From assembly GCA_030533445.1 (NCBI GenBank), contig CM060064.1, forward strand, positions 23,531,126 to 23,595,125: 64,000 nt of DNA. Direction: 5' to 3'. Shown here piece after piece: positions 1 through 12,640 of the stretch. The notes under the pieces were generated by a model. That model was not told where the DNA came from. It saw only the letters and a program-made list of their open reading frames with translations, and did no database searches. The position numbers and the translations under genes are program-made. Position 1 is the first letter of the stretch. Each line of letters opens with the position of its first letter. Origin of the DNA: Cyprinodon diabolis. Its lineage: Eukaryota > Chordata > Actinopteri > Cyprinodontiformes > Cyprinodontidae.

Positions 1-590
1 AACCAAGGGCTGGGGGGATCTGGTACAAGGACAGGCAGATCTCATTCCTGCTTTTTACAGATGATGTGGTTCTGCTGGTTATCTTCTGCCAAGATCTAAA
101 GCATGCACTGTGGATGTTTGTAGCTGAGTATGAAGTAGCAGGGATGAGAATCAGCTCCTCAAAGTCCAAGACCATGGTTCGACTAGAAAAAGGTGGCTGG
201 TCCCTTTAGGTTGGTTAAGAGTTCCGGCCTCCATGGGGAGTTCAAGTACCTTGGGGTGGGAGATTGATAGATGGATCGTGTGGCTGCTGCTATCATGTGG
301 ATGCTGAACGGTCTGTCATGGTGAAGAGAGAGCTGATCATAAAAGGCAAATTTCTCGATTTACCGGTCAGTCTACTTTCCAACCTTACCTATGGTCATGA
401 AATCTGAAATATGACCAAAAGAACAAGATCCCTGATACAAGCGGCACAAATTAGCTTTCTCTGCATCGTGGCAGAGCACTTCCTTTTAGATAGGGTGAGT
501 GGCTCTGTCATTCTAGAGAGGCTCAGAGTACAGCCGGTCTAGGTACCAGATCTGCTTAGGTGGTCAGATCGGCTCGGGGCCTCCTTATGA
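1..590 (+). pseudogene. LINE (non-LTR retrotransposon) reverse transcriptase remnant
   Basis: The 3' part of a LINE reverse-transcriptase gene, cut off by the window edge. Positions 51-80 read LFTDDVVLLV, the catalytic FADD box with alanine changed to threonine but both aspartates kept. At about 160-180 comes an SKSKTMV-like stretch, and at 241 FKYLGV, which is the usual order of motifs after the FADD box in fish LINEs. Downstream, around 310-580, pieces of the 'VKRELIIKGK' and 'RWSDRLG' C-terminal region appear in different frames, so the gene carries several indels and stops. It is an old, non-functional copy. The clade (CR1/L2/Rex-like) was not resolved. Confidence 0.8.
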
Positions 591-1114
591 TGTAATTATA
601 CCACAACATCATTACCTAAATTTGCTATCATTTTACATTTTATTGGCGATCTGAAGTAGCCCGAAAGTAAAAAACAATCATTGTCGGTCTTGAAAGAAAG
701 TACTGCTTTTTAAGAAAGACTGAGTTCTGCCATTTAACAAGGTGACAAAAAAGTCTCAGCTTATTTTCATTCTTTTTATTAATGAATTACAGGGATGTCC
801 CGGTGCTTTTACTTCCCGATACAATACATGTTATTGCAGCTTTGGGTATTAGCTAATATGAATATTGACCCAATATGATATTATGAATCATACACACTTT
901 GGTACCTATATTGTAGCGGTGAATGGTAGAAAAGGGTTCATTAGTGATATTACTCAAATATCTCAAACTCAAACGATAGTCAACAACTAAATGTATGAAA
1001 AAAGTGACACATTTATCATTAAACAATAAGTACAATAAGTATAACTTTAATCAGTATCAGATTGTTTCATGTCAAGATGTGAGATTTTTGATGCAGGCAA
1101 ATATTATGTTTCCT

Positions 1115-1117
<3 letters not shown>

Positions 1118-1162
<45 letters not shown>
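1118..1162. repeat. (TA)n microsatellite
   Basis: A 45-base uninterrupted TA dinucleotide run, followed about 30 bases later by a shorter one (about 1191-1211). The open frames reading YIYIYI here are by-products of the repeat. Confidence 0.98.
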
Positions 1163-1164
<2 letters not shown>

Positions 1165-1211
1165 TAGAGCTTACAGTAACAAAACACATATTTTTATATA
1201 TATATATATAT

Positions 1212-4200
1212 GTAACTTTAAGACTTCATAGCTTCATCATACTTTTTGAGTTGGTTTGTCGATATCCAAATTATGCTGGACTTATAGCACAACTAGCAGG
1301 CCAATAATTTCCTCCTTAGCCCAGGAAGACATTTCTGATGAGTATTTGAATTGGCTTTTCTCAAACCTGTTTATTCCTGATTCTTTTCATACCACAGCTT
1401 TCTTTTCATTAAATTTTTCCATTTATGATATTGACTTGGATTATCTCTAGCAGCATACGATCTTTTTCAAAATAAACATACATTTTCAGAATTCATATAT
1501 ACTTAAAATTAATTCTTAAAATTCTTTAATCAGATAAAGTGAAACATAATTTTGTTTAATCTTGACACAAAGGAATTTTATGGTAATACTCTAATATAAT
1601 CACATAATTCCTGGCACATTCTGCCGGACAGACATTATTTTTCATATGGAGTAAAAAAAAAACAAACAAAAGAAAACATGATTTTATATAAGTGAAATAA
1701 GATACATTCTTTCTTTTGATCTCAATTTGTCACCCTGTGGTAAAATGTTTTGTATAGAAAAAAAAAGGCCATTGTAAAGTTTATAGCATTAGATCCTTCA
1801 TATGTAATTTTATATTAAATTGTACCTGATTTAGATAATGGTTAAACTTTCCTGAAAGAAATTATGCATTTCTACCCTAAATGAATTTAATTCAATTCAA
1901 ATATTGAAATTAAGTCAAGGCAAGAAATCATTTGCTTTGCAATAAGGTTGATACAAACATCAGCATGACAGAATTAATAACTGCATCTTTATTATTTTGA
2001 GTAACTGATCAGCTGAACAGCTAATAATATTTCTGAATAAATTCAACCTAAAAATAGCAAAGGCAGATTACAGCCACTTTGGCTAAAACCAAGAAAAAGA
2101 GGCTGAAATCACTTTATGGATAAAAGATGAGGGAACCTCGCTTTTAGTGGCAGTTGCTGCCCACCTTAAAGGGAGACATACCTGGCTTTCAGCAAACATG
2201 CCCTAGCAATGTAAATCACAGTGAGAAGATTGTGGAAAACCCCCATTAGGAGCCAGTCATGCATCTCAAAAGCATGACAGTGTCGGCGTGGAGAGGGTTT
2301 GGTTGGTACACCTACAGTGCCCTCAGATATGATAAAAAGACGTTCTGGCTCACAGCACTACAGCAGATTAGCCATCTCTTGGCAAGAGAGAATGCAAAAT
2401 ATTCTCACCTTATTTAGTCAAAGGCAGTCAACATATCACAAAACATGCACACAAAAAAAGGGGGAGATAGTGACAAGATTATCGTGCAAAGCTATAAAAA
2501 ACACAATGTCAACAACACATACCTTGAAGTAACATGAAGCTGTCTGTGGTATGAAGATAAGAACTGCATGTTGTGGGATAAGAATCTTCATAGCCCTTAT
2601 TTTTCATATCAAAAGGGTTTCTCATTTAAAGCATTATTCCAGTAAAGGCTAATATATTCCTAAATTTATATATCTGGCATTGTCAAACATAAACAGGAGG
2701 CAGAACGATTAATTTTGAAGACATTCCAAGACCTTATCATCCCTCAGTAAAGCTGGACCTTGGTTTCTAAAAATCTGTGTGTTCTTGCATGTGATGGATG
2801 GATGTTTGTGCTCCTTCCAGGACAGCAGATATAATAGACTGCTAGCAGCCTTTAAACAGAGAGAAGGACTTGATATATGTGGACATGTTGCTGTAGATAG
2901 AAACTATTCAAGCAAATTAATTAAATTTACTTTTGAAGAATCCAAGTCTTTGTAAGTTATGCTCATCACAAGTGAACCAGAGGGGAAGTGTTTTTAGTTT
3001 GCTACTTCCAAGGGTGTTTTTCAAATGTTTTCTGAAACTGTATAGAAATTTGAGAAAGGAAATTAGGTTTTTGATCCTCTACCTGCTTCTTTTCAAACAA
3101 ATTGTATGCCACCTGGCATGAATGCTTTACATATTTGTGGTCAAAATAAATAAAAGGAAAAAAAGGAAAATAAATGGTGAACAGGTTTAACTAATTCAAA
3201 ATTGAAGGTTGGTGTAATAAAACCAGAGGGCGGAGAAAGAGTGAAAAGTCTTGCTCTCTGCACAGCAGGAGGTGAAATGTATGCCTACTTGCATTAAATC
3301 CACTGAGACAAAAATGAGTACAAGGTTTACATAAGTTGAGAACATCCTGGGGATTTTGTAATTCATCCATTTACTCTAAATAAAAAATGCAATGTCTAAT
3401 TTTTAAACTGGTTGCAACTGTATTTCTAATGCTCCATTTTAATAGAAAACAGTCCATTAGGATTAATGGAATGCTGACTAGAACTGCCAGTACTGCATCT
3501 TGCAAACCTCCTGAACCTTTATGATATTGTGTCACATCAAAACTTGTGGGGTTTTGTGCAAAATGCAGTCTGTGGAAAAACATAATGCCTTTAATACACC
3601 ATCCCGACAAAGAAACAGGAAGATTACAGTATCATGCTCTAGAAATGCTTTTCTGTAAAAGAGACAGGGATGCTGTATAAATGCAGGGCGATCTATAATT
3701 TATAAAACAAAGATAAATACTTAAGAGGTTCAGCTTTCAGTAAGACAAAAACAAATGTGCACATCAATCTAATTTAATTGGTTGTAATTCAAAAATCTCA
3801 AGGGATATTCATTTGCGGGGCACCCTAACAAACTTACTAACATAGTTTACCATCAGCGCAGTGAGTGAACTAATTCAAGTTGAGTGCACTTTAAAGAAAA
3901 AATGTTTTTTTTTTTTTTTAAGGTCAAGCAACACAGCTATTTAGAATGAATAATTTCATATGATTATTCTGTAAGTTATATATGACCAAAATTGAGACAG
4001 AAATACATGCTTTGTCAATTATCCAATACTTTTACAAAAAAATAGGCAAAAAAGCTCAGAGTAAAGCTATGTATGGGTAAGGGGTGGGAGTCTGGGTCTT
4101 TATGGGATCTAATGCGAGTTGGCTAAGGTCCTGCATGATCACACAGTAACAAGTACAGACACCTTAGCCTAACATTCGGGTACCAGATTCAAGCTGTTTG

Positions 4201-5638
4201 AAGTTTTTACATTAAGCAACCTCATTCCTCTGGCACTCCCCCACCTATCACATTCCTCTAACTTTCAGCCTGTTTTGACCTTTTGCCAGCTTCACCAAAA
4301 CCTTTTTCAAGCACACCTGGTAGTGGTTAGGCTCCATCACAGCACAGCATTGCTGACAGCTGCTGCAGGAGAGAGAGAGAACATCTCAACAAATATACTC
4401 CTATTAATGCATACCTCTATGTTAAATGTATTGCTCACAGTGGAGGTCCGTGTTTCTAAAGGAATGCATCTTATATACCCAGGGTTTTACTCAATACCTA
4501 ACCTTCAGTTTAGAGATAAAACCCCCATATATGGAGTCAAGATCAGATTGTCCGTGCAACATTTCCACATTCCCCAACTGCTGTATCACAAGCTTAATAG
4601 ATTGTAATTTTATTTTACCTGTAAAAAATGTGCAGAAGATGAAATTTTAATCCTGATGCTAAGAAGGCTCTTCAACTTGTAACACCAAAATAGTATGTAC
4701 AACATAGTAAGGAATAAAATAAAAAAAAGCCTAGGCACAAATTAAAGCTGGAAGTCTCTTAACTGTCATCAGTCTCCTCATCATGAACCTTTGCTCCAGC
4801 CTAATGGCACAGCTTCACTCCTCATTACCATCCAATCATCATTCATGACTTAGCTTTTTTAGGGTTTAAGATTCAAGGACATCCATGGTCATTGTTGGTA
4901 CACTTCGTAATATGTCTGCTTTAGTTTCCAAAAACCCCGCCACGGCTAATCTTTTCCTCACACCTTAAAGCACCATCATGCTTTGTTGATTCCTCTGCTG
5001 GCTTCTGTAGGTAAGCCCACATTTATCTAAGACTTCTGCAGACAGCCATTTGCAGGAATTACTATTCGTCCTCGTCCAGCCTTTTGAAGACTAATCATTT
5101 TTAAGTCAAAGTTCCTTACTCATGTTTTAGAGGTTTCTGTCAAGGCAAACAGTCATGCAAAAAACAGACCCTTTCTTTGCCTCAATCAAAGTTTGAAACA
5201 CCATTTGCTCAGTTCTCATAATAACCACATTGTCTTGCTCAGGTGGCAAATGTAATACTACCACACTTTCTCAGGCATTTTTTTGGGCCACTCATTTAGA
5301 ATAGGCATGGCAACATCAGTTTCTTAACCTTAAGTTTAATTACCAGAAAACACTACTTTTACTAAACCTGCTTTTGATAATATTCTAGTAGCTTATACTC
5401 TCTGTACACATATGTAAGTGCATTGCAAATCACTGATGGTGGTCGGGGGACTTTCTTTGATAACCCCTTCCTATTGCCAGAAGCATCAATCCCACCATCT
5501 TTGCTTTCCTGCTCCCAGTATTCATCCGATCTTGTTCCATTATCTTTAAAGGCATACATCATGTTCAATCTGATGTGCAAGACGTCATAGATATGCTCTA
5601 TCTTTATCCATACCTTTGATTGTACTTCTTACCATATA
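1212..5638. other. Unannotated AT-rich DNA, presumed fhod3 intron
   Basis: No exon, RNA gene or recognisable transposon was found. Several short open frames (up to 110 codons around 4.3-4.6 kb) have no motif, no plausible codon pattern and no splice context. There is a 16-base poly-T at about 3904-3919. I infer that this is sequence of the large intron downstream of the 65-bp fhod3 exon. Confidence 0.5.
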
Positions 5639-6620
5639 CACTCACCGGCCACTTCATTAGGTGCCCCATGCTAGTAACGGGTTGGACCCCCTTTTGCCTT
5701 CAGAACTGCCTCAATTCTTCGTGGCATAGATTCAACAAGGTGCTGGAAGCATTCCTCAGGGAGTTTGGTCCATATTGACATGATGGCATCACACAGTTGC
5801 CGCAGATTTGTCGGCTGCACATCCATGATGCGAATCTCCCGTTCCACCACATCTCAAAGATGCTCTATTGGATTGAGATCTGGTGACTGTGGAGGCCATT
5901 TGAGTACAGTGAACTCATTGTCATGTTCAAGAAACCAGTCTGAGATGATTCCAGCTTTATGACATGGCGCATTATCCTGCTGAAAGTAGCCATCAGAAGT
6001 TGGGTACATTGTGGTCATAAAGGGATGGACATGGTCAGCAACAATACTCAGGTAGGCTGGGAAGTTGCAACGATGCTCAATTGGTACCAAGGGGCCCAAA
6101 GATTGCCAAGAAAATATTCCCCACACCATGACACCACCACCACCAGCCTGAACCGTTGATACAAGGCAGGATGGATCCATGCTTTCATGTTGTAGGCGCC
6201 AAATTCTGACCCTACCATCCGAATGTCGCAGCAGAAATCGGTCTCATCAGACCAGGCAACGTTTTTCCAATCTTCTATTGTCCAATTTCGATGAGCTTGT
6301 GCAAATTATAGCCTCAGTTTCCTGTTCTTAGCTGAAAGGAGTGGCACCCGGTGTGGTCTTCTGCTGCTGTAGCCCATCTGCCTCAAAGTTCGACGTACTG
6401 TGCGTTCAGAGATGCTCTTCTGCCCACCTTGGTTGTAACGGGTGGTTATTTGAGTCACTGTTGCCCTTCTATCAGCTCGAACCAGTTTGGTCATTCTCCT
6501 CTTACCTCTGGCATCAACAAGGCATTTCCGCCCACAGAACTGCCGCTCACTGGATTTTTTTTTTTTTTTCTTTTTCGGACCATTCTCTGTAAACCCTAGA
6601 GATGGTTGTGCGTGAAAATT
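5639..6620 (-). mobile_element. Decayed Tc1/mariner-type element, one end missing
   Basis: The left end is intact: a TA target dinucleotide (5637-5638) followed by a terminus beginning CACTCACCGGCCAC. The transposase lies on the minus strand inside. At the other end similarity stops at about 6620, just beyond the region ahead of the transposase start, and no matching inverted terminus follows, so the element is truncated there. A T-rich run near 6554-6570 is an expanded homopolymer inside it. A more diverged relative of the same end lies at 42694-42962. Confidence 0.9.
5671..6494 (-). pseudogene. Tc1-family transposase pseudogene (DDE, D34E type)
   Basis: A DDE transposase of the Tc1 group would cut the element out and paste it at TA sites. 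The N-terminal part (from MTKLVRADRR at 6494) carries the helix-turn-helix ISERTVRRTLRQMGY. The first catalytic aspartate region reads AWSDET near 6250. The last two are clear: GYFQQDNAPCHKA and then SPDLNPIEHL. The frame is broken at least three times: a nonsense codon just after the N-terminal block (CAA to TAA type), a small deletion after WSDET, and TGG changed to TGA right after PIEHL. Beyond that stop the original frame runs on to its native stop at 5671-5673. It cannot make an active enzyme. Confidence 0.92.
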
Positions 6621-6639
6621 ACTCTTTCCATGCCTTCAT

Positions 6640-6960
6640 AGCGACCAACCATTGGTGTTGACTTTGCTTTTTCTTGGGTTTCAGACTGAAAAGCTCACTC
6701 CTGCTGACAGTAACCCTCTTCTACCTCCTCATCACCTGCATTCAACAAGCCTCCCTATGGCTTTTCTCTTTATCCAGCCTCCATTATGCTAGTTTCAGAC
6801 TAGATAGCGGAAATACTTATTTTACCCAGTTCTCTCTGCTTACACAGAAGGATCCCATTTAGCATTGACAGTCTTCTGCCAGGATCTGAGTGCCAAAGGC
6901 TTGTTAATTTCTTCATGTCAATAAAACTTTCTAATTGCTACTTTTTTTCCTGTGTGAGTC
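6640..6960 (+). repeat. Dispersed repeat copy (3' part), same family as 40 kb and 46 kb
   Basis: The end of this stretch (CTGCCAGGATCTGAG, then a CAATAAAACTTTCTAATTG-like end) aligns with the end of the repeat at 40.35-40.43 kb (CTGCCGAGGTCTGAG, then CAATAAAGTTCTTCTAATTG). The part around 6797-6815 also matches. It begins right after the truncated Tc1 element. The family is very common in teleost DNA, but its class is not evident from the sequence. Confidence 0.6.
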
Positions 6961-9123
6961 TGTCTGGGTTGAAATGAATGATCCAATCTCCAATTAAGTG
7001 GATAGCCTGACTGCAAGAGAGCACTCCATCAGATCTCCATGTACCGCTTGAGTATTAGGCTAAAGTTGATTTAATGTAGTGATGCAACCTAGTTCACTTG
7101 ATGGTCAGAAATATTTGATTAGGCTAATGGGAACAAAAAAATCTGATCTCTTTGATCAGTGAATGCATCAGGGTAGCTGCAATGGCATACTAGTTACTAG
7201 GGTATAATTTGACTTAAGGGACATGAAATATCACCTCACTGACAGATAAGGAGCCATAGCTGTTGTGTGAGGTTTAGTGGTACCAGCTAGAAACACTTGG
7301 CCTTAATTCTAGGTACAGCTAGGGCTCTGTAACCAACTCCTATATATGGGTTGGACTTAGAGTTGCCCAAATAGCATTGTAGAGACTCGTTAAGCTGTTC
7401 TATAAATGATTATTATTCTTAGATATTAATGTATTATCACTATTTACAAGAAAGTGTTATTAATTGAAGTAATTATCAAAAGAAATATTCTACACAAACC
7501 AAATGTTAAGAATGGGCCACAACATTCTTTATTGTGCATCTCCTGTTTAAAGACCTGAGGATTTTAGAAATACTACCTTATGGAGATAGCTATAATCTCA
7601 AAAGGTATTTTGAGCTTTCTAAAAGACACACCATTTGGTTTTGAACTCTTAAGTATCACATTCAAGAAGAGGATAGGGCAGAAAATGAAAAGAAAACAGA
7701 CCACCCATTTATACACTTGCAGGCTTAAGTTTAGTTGGAAGGAGAACAATTGGAGTTTGAGAAGAGATTACAATTTTTACAATATTGAATCATGAAAGAA
7801 TGTTTTGCTCAATCATTTAAACAAACAATGACGTGGTGCTGATGGTGTTCAAAGGCAAACGCAGAAAGGTTGGTGTACTGTGTCAGTTTTACTTGAATTA
7901 AGATTTATGTTTCTACATACTGCTCCCTAAGACATTTAACATTTAAAATGTTGAATTACTTTTAATGGCCTGGGGATGCCTGGAGTTACTGTAAACATAG
8001 TTTTTCAATTAACCAGCCAGTGTTAGACTGGGCCTACAGTCTTTGTTCAGAAAAGTAGACCAAAGTATAAATGAAATACATGAGAAAATGTATAGCTGTC
8101 TTAAAGCAATCTTTTTCACAACAATATCACTGAGACAGTTAAGCTCCTTCAATCAAGATACAAGCTTCAATCAAGATAAGCTTCAATCAAGATACATGGG
8201 GTCTCATTTATAAAATATTCTGTGGAATCCATTCTAAAAGTAAACCAAACACCCAAAAATGAAGTATGCCAAGTAAAAAAAAATCATGCCTGTTTAATGA
8301 AACCATGTGAAACAAAGCAATTTTCCTTTAGAAATCAGCTGTACCTCAAAGTTTGTTTTGAAGGCTCCACCTAATGTATAGCCCTACAGACGCCAATATT
8401 CAACCATAAATGGTCCATGCAAAGCACTGCGTTAATATAGCGTATTTAAATAAATGGGTTGATTAATTGGAGAAAAAAAGCACAATTCGTTGTTTAAAAA
8501 TAAATATGTCAGATATACATACCCAGTAGCCAAAGTAATTGAAAAGAAGTATCCTTTTTTACCCCTTCAGAATCTGATGAATGGACTGACCATATTCACA
8601 AGGACACCCAGGCAGCATTGTGCTTATAACTGGCTGCAATAAATAAGATTTATTGATAAATTAACTAAATTATTTTGTTTCTGAAATCCGCATCAGGCAT
8701 AGATCTAATTTATTGTTGATTATGTTAAACACCTTGGGCCCGGTAAGAACCGACAGAACCGATTAGTAAATAGCTGTAAATAATAACAACAAAATAAATT
8801 TAAACAATCTGAAAAAGCAAAAAAACCCATCTTTAATATTTAACATGGGCATTTCTTGTGCATTAAGAGGTTTCTTAATCATTTGTGGATTATTACAGGT
8901 CTGTAATAATCCACATAAGCCACAGCCTTTTCCATTTTTTGTCCATATAAAATACACCTACAATTCGTAAATATATTTTTAATTCTACATCTAACACGTG
9001 AGTATTTATTTATATTTAATTGTCTTTCTTTAAAACTGTGCACCCACTTAGCTCTTGTTTACAAATCAGAGTAATAAATACTGACCTCCTCCTGTTTAAC
9101 ACTTATGAAGAACATTGATGCCA
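6961..9123. other. Unannotated intronic DNA with a small tandem repeat and a hairpin
   Basis: No gene found. Two local structures are visible. At 8146-8196 a CTTCAATCAAGATA unit occurs three times in tandem. At 8884-8915 a perfect 15-bp inverted repeat with a 2-base loop is centred on TGTGGATTATTACAG. Nothing else is recognised. Confidence 0.5.
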
Positions 9124-9262
9124 TTGTTGGTAAAGATTCTCAGTCATCCAGGTCATAGTCATTCCAAAAAGGTAAAAAAAAATGTAAAAAACAAACCACT
9201 CGACTTTGTTTTCCAAGTTGGAAGACGTGTCGCTTCCCATTAAGGAAGCTTTGCCAATTCAA
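9124..9262 (-). repeat. Short dispersed repeat with hammerhead-like motif, copy 1
   Basis: Read on the minus strand: TTTGAATTGG, a GCTTCC...GGAAGC stem, GCGACACGTCTTCC, a T-rich linker, then GGAATGACTATGACCTGGATGACTGAG (shared tail, given here as a motif). The same order occurs in the copies near 15.3, 36.8, 51.5 and 63.0 kb. This copy has GACAC where the others have GAAAC. I suspect, without proof, the 3' region of a Penelope-like element. Confidence 0.7.
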
Positions 9263-12169
9263 AATGTCTGGAGTAGCGTTTGAGGCTTATAGAGTGGCCC
9301 AAATAAAAGCGTTGTTATGGCTTAGACACAAAAAACACACAAATATAATTGATGCCCTATGAAACAAATCTAGTCCCTTGTCAAGAAATAGTCTGTACTA
9401 ATATGGTGGGTTTTTCTGGAAAATATTGTTTTTTCTTCTTTCATTTACATGATAGCAAAATGATAACAAATGTTAGATGTCTCAATTTAAACAAAAAGGA
9501 ATAATTTATCAACTAGATCAAACAAAACATTAACTATTGATATCAGATGTTGGAACCGTCATGCATGCATAGGTTTGATGCGATCTCGAAGGATGGCTGC
9601 TATATGCAATAATGAATCAGCAGATGCATGCATGTGCGCATACACTGAAAATCAACCAGTTTATTAGAAGTTATGAAACTAAGCTCCTGATTATCTCCAC
9701 TTTATTCTCAGTAAAACTAATTTAAACAGACTATTGGGTTCAAGAACATACAGTATCACAGAGAGGTGATTTTAGTTACAAACTTAAGATTTTTATTTTA
9801 ATTTAGCTTACTAAACTTGAAGACATAAATTCAACCTAAGACTAAAAGATTTAATATTTTCTTCACAGTCCTTACAGACTTCGGTACAGTGTAACTGGAA
9901 CAAATAAAATGTAACCACTTCAGCTTTAAGGAGTACAGGAAATCTCTGCTATTGATACTATGTGTGCTATTGCTTCTGGAAAACACTTGATTGAAATGAG
10001 AAGAGAACAATTCTCTGACTTATTGCATTTTTAACTGGTTCTTAATGACTTCTGTGTCTAGGCTCATTTGTCTCTGGGATGCCTTGGCCACATCAGTGAG
10101 AAAAAAAAAAGGAATAGAGGACTCTGCATGTGTGTGTTGTGTGTGACAGCTTGAGGCCTGGTTCACAGTGTGACTCTGTGACATGAAAATTACAGTTTTT
10201 TTGTTTAATCAGCATATCACAAATGTAATTTCACTGTATCTGCTTGCATTGTTAGACTACATAATAGGTAAAAATATATGTAGATCATAATCTGGTGTGT
10301 GCGCAAAACTTTTTTCAGATGTGATATTTTGGATTAGTGAATTTGAAGATCATTTCAATCATGCAGCTCTGCCAAAGTGTGCACAACAGCTGTTGTGCAA
10401 ATAAAAGCTAATTTCCAGGCAATTTGTCTTTCTTGTAACACATCTGGGACTGTCTGCTGTGGCTTTACCAAATATGACAGGGACAGTATGAGTTTAGTTA
10501 TTAGAGAGTTAGAAAACATATTTGTTTGACAAAATAATATCCTTTAAGAAGATTTTCCCCCATAGATCAAGAGAAAATTACAATGTTCTCCAGTGAATGA
10601 AATCATGCCATGCATGTCTACCCCAGCATTTTATGACCACAACAGTAGAATAAGCAAATAATAAAACTATATCCCACTGACATGTTAAAAAAAACAAACA
10701 ACAAAGAGCAATAAACTCACATAAAGCCATGGGACATGTGAATTCACTTTGTGTGGATATAGTCGTTTAAGACTGCAATGCTTGCCAAAGGAAGCAATTA
10801 TATCAAACAGTTCACTGCTTTGCCGCTATGTTCTTGTTTTCCAGTCAAACAGTCTAAGCGAGTTGTCTGTTTGCATGGAGTGGTTGTCTTTGGGTAAATT
10901 ACAACTTTGTGCCACTTTGACTTGTGAATCCTGAATGTTTTTCAAAAGCAATGCATGGGTGTGGAGTCAGACTCGTCTCAATATCTCCCTAATGGCCATC
11001 ATTAACATTTCCAAACAGCTGTATTGGCTTGTGACTTAAGTACAGTAAAGTTTTTTTATAATATTGACAGCCTTGGGACTTCATATGATTTTGATGACCT
11101 ATATTTTAAGGTTTTTGTCCCTACGGTTAAACGCTGAGGTGGAGAAAGAATTTCCACTCTGTTAAAACTTTAGGTATCATTATTTCACATTCATTAGAGC
11201 AACAACTGCACTTCAGCTTTAACAAGTATTAATAGCTATGTTACCATTGGCCTCCTTTTACTTAATGTGTAATTTTCTAGTAAACTGCTTGTATATATCA
11301 AAATGTTTTCTCATATTAATTAACATCTTCCCAAGTAACAACCAGTTATCTATACAAATAGCATTTCCCGTAATTAAACAAAGGCAGTGAGATGTTGTTA
11401 GGTTATAATAGCGCAAATGACTGTATAATCACCTCGACCTAAAGCAAAGAGGTGGAAAGAGGTGAGATAAGCTTCTTGAGATCACTGCCTTAATTGAATT
11501 TTGATATTTTATAAATCTTTGGAAGCATTAATGACTGAGATAAAAAAAAAGGTTCCGTTCTTTAATTCTTAGTTTCTGTAACATTGAATGCTGGATTAGG
11601 CAGGACTTCCAGCATGTTGTACGAATTAGAGTGAAAAGAATTGATATATTTAAACCTGTGTTGGAAACTGAGGGATGTGATCTACTTGTATAAAAGAATA
11701 TATGAGGATAAACTGTTCCCATATTAGTCTATTGTATTTCACATGATACAGACAAGAAGGAGGCTGCAGCTTCCAAGAATGCATTTTTTTATTGTGATAA
11801 GTGCAAAGAGACAAAACCCAGATTCCGTATATTAACTTCATATTTATGTTTACTCCCTTAAATAGTTTTGAAAATCAGGCACCAAAAAAAAGTTAATTTG
11901 AAAAATCAGTACCTTTAAAACATGGCAAAATGGCTCCCTAACATTATGAGTCCAACAGATAATACCACAGAGAGTATCTGTAAGATCCTACAAAATGTCA
12001 ATTTCGTGTTACTTCTACTGCTGCTTTTATTTATTTATAAGGAATCCTAAAGCAATAATAGTTGCAGCAAAGAGGTGTATCTGTAAAAATCAAGACACAT
12101 TTTAAAACATATAACACGAAAGAGCAACAAAAATAATCAATTTAAAACAGAAATAAAAAAGAAGGAAAA
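9263..12169. other. Unannotated intronic DNA
   Basis: No coding, RNA or transposon signature was found on either strand. Base composition is AT-rich throughout, and the short frames are scattered with no motif. Confidence 0.5.
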
Positions 12170-12640
12170 CAATGTTTGAGTTTATGCAAAAAGCAAAGAA
12201 GTGTAAATGTGTTTTCAGTGGAGTGTTAAGGGTGGATAATAAAGGGGCATATATTAATGATTCCATAGTCTGGGAGCAGCAAAACTAAAACTGGTTTCCT
12301 CTGAGCTTTCTTTTTTTCCTTGGCACCTCCTGCTGCTGATTATCTGAAATTAAGGCATCAAGCTGGAGAATGTGAATGAATCTGCTCAGAGGGTAAAGAT
12401 GGGGAAAGACCACGTACACTTAACAACAAATAAGATCAATTCAAAGATGCACATGCAGTCAGTAGAGGAATGCTAGAGAGGGGGTATTTTGCTGTCTCTT
12501 TCCAACTCCAGTAAGAAGCCATGGAGCTACATTCTGAACCAACTGGAGATGTTTCAGGGAGAAGTGCCTGACTCCGAGATACAGACTAGTACAGTAACCG
12601 AGCCAAGATGTAACCAATGCATTAATTGCTGTTTTAAGTT
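12170..12640 (+). repeat. Probable old dispersed repeat
   Basis: Phrases such as 'CATTCTGAACCAACTGGAGA', 'TTTCAGGGAGAAGTGCCTGA' and 'ACAGTAACCGAGCCAAGA' resemble a repeat I know from many teleost genomes, in which an ACCAACTGGAG block precedes a TACAGTAATCCAG-like block. The match is diverged, and the limits are approximate. Confidence 0.4.

Noticed and set aside
4275..4650. 110-codon open frame
   Set aside because: Two overlapping frames of similar length, no domain, and no splice sites or codon bias. Likely chance.
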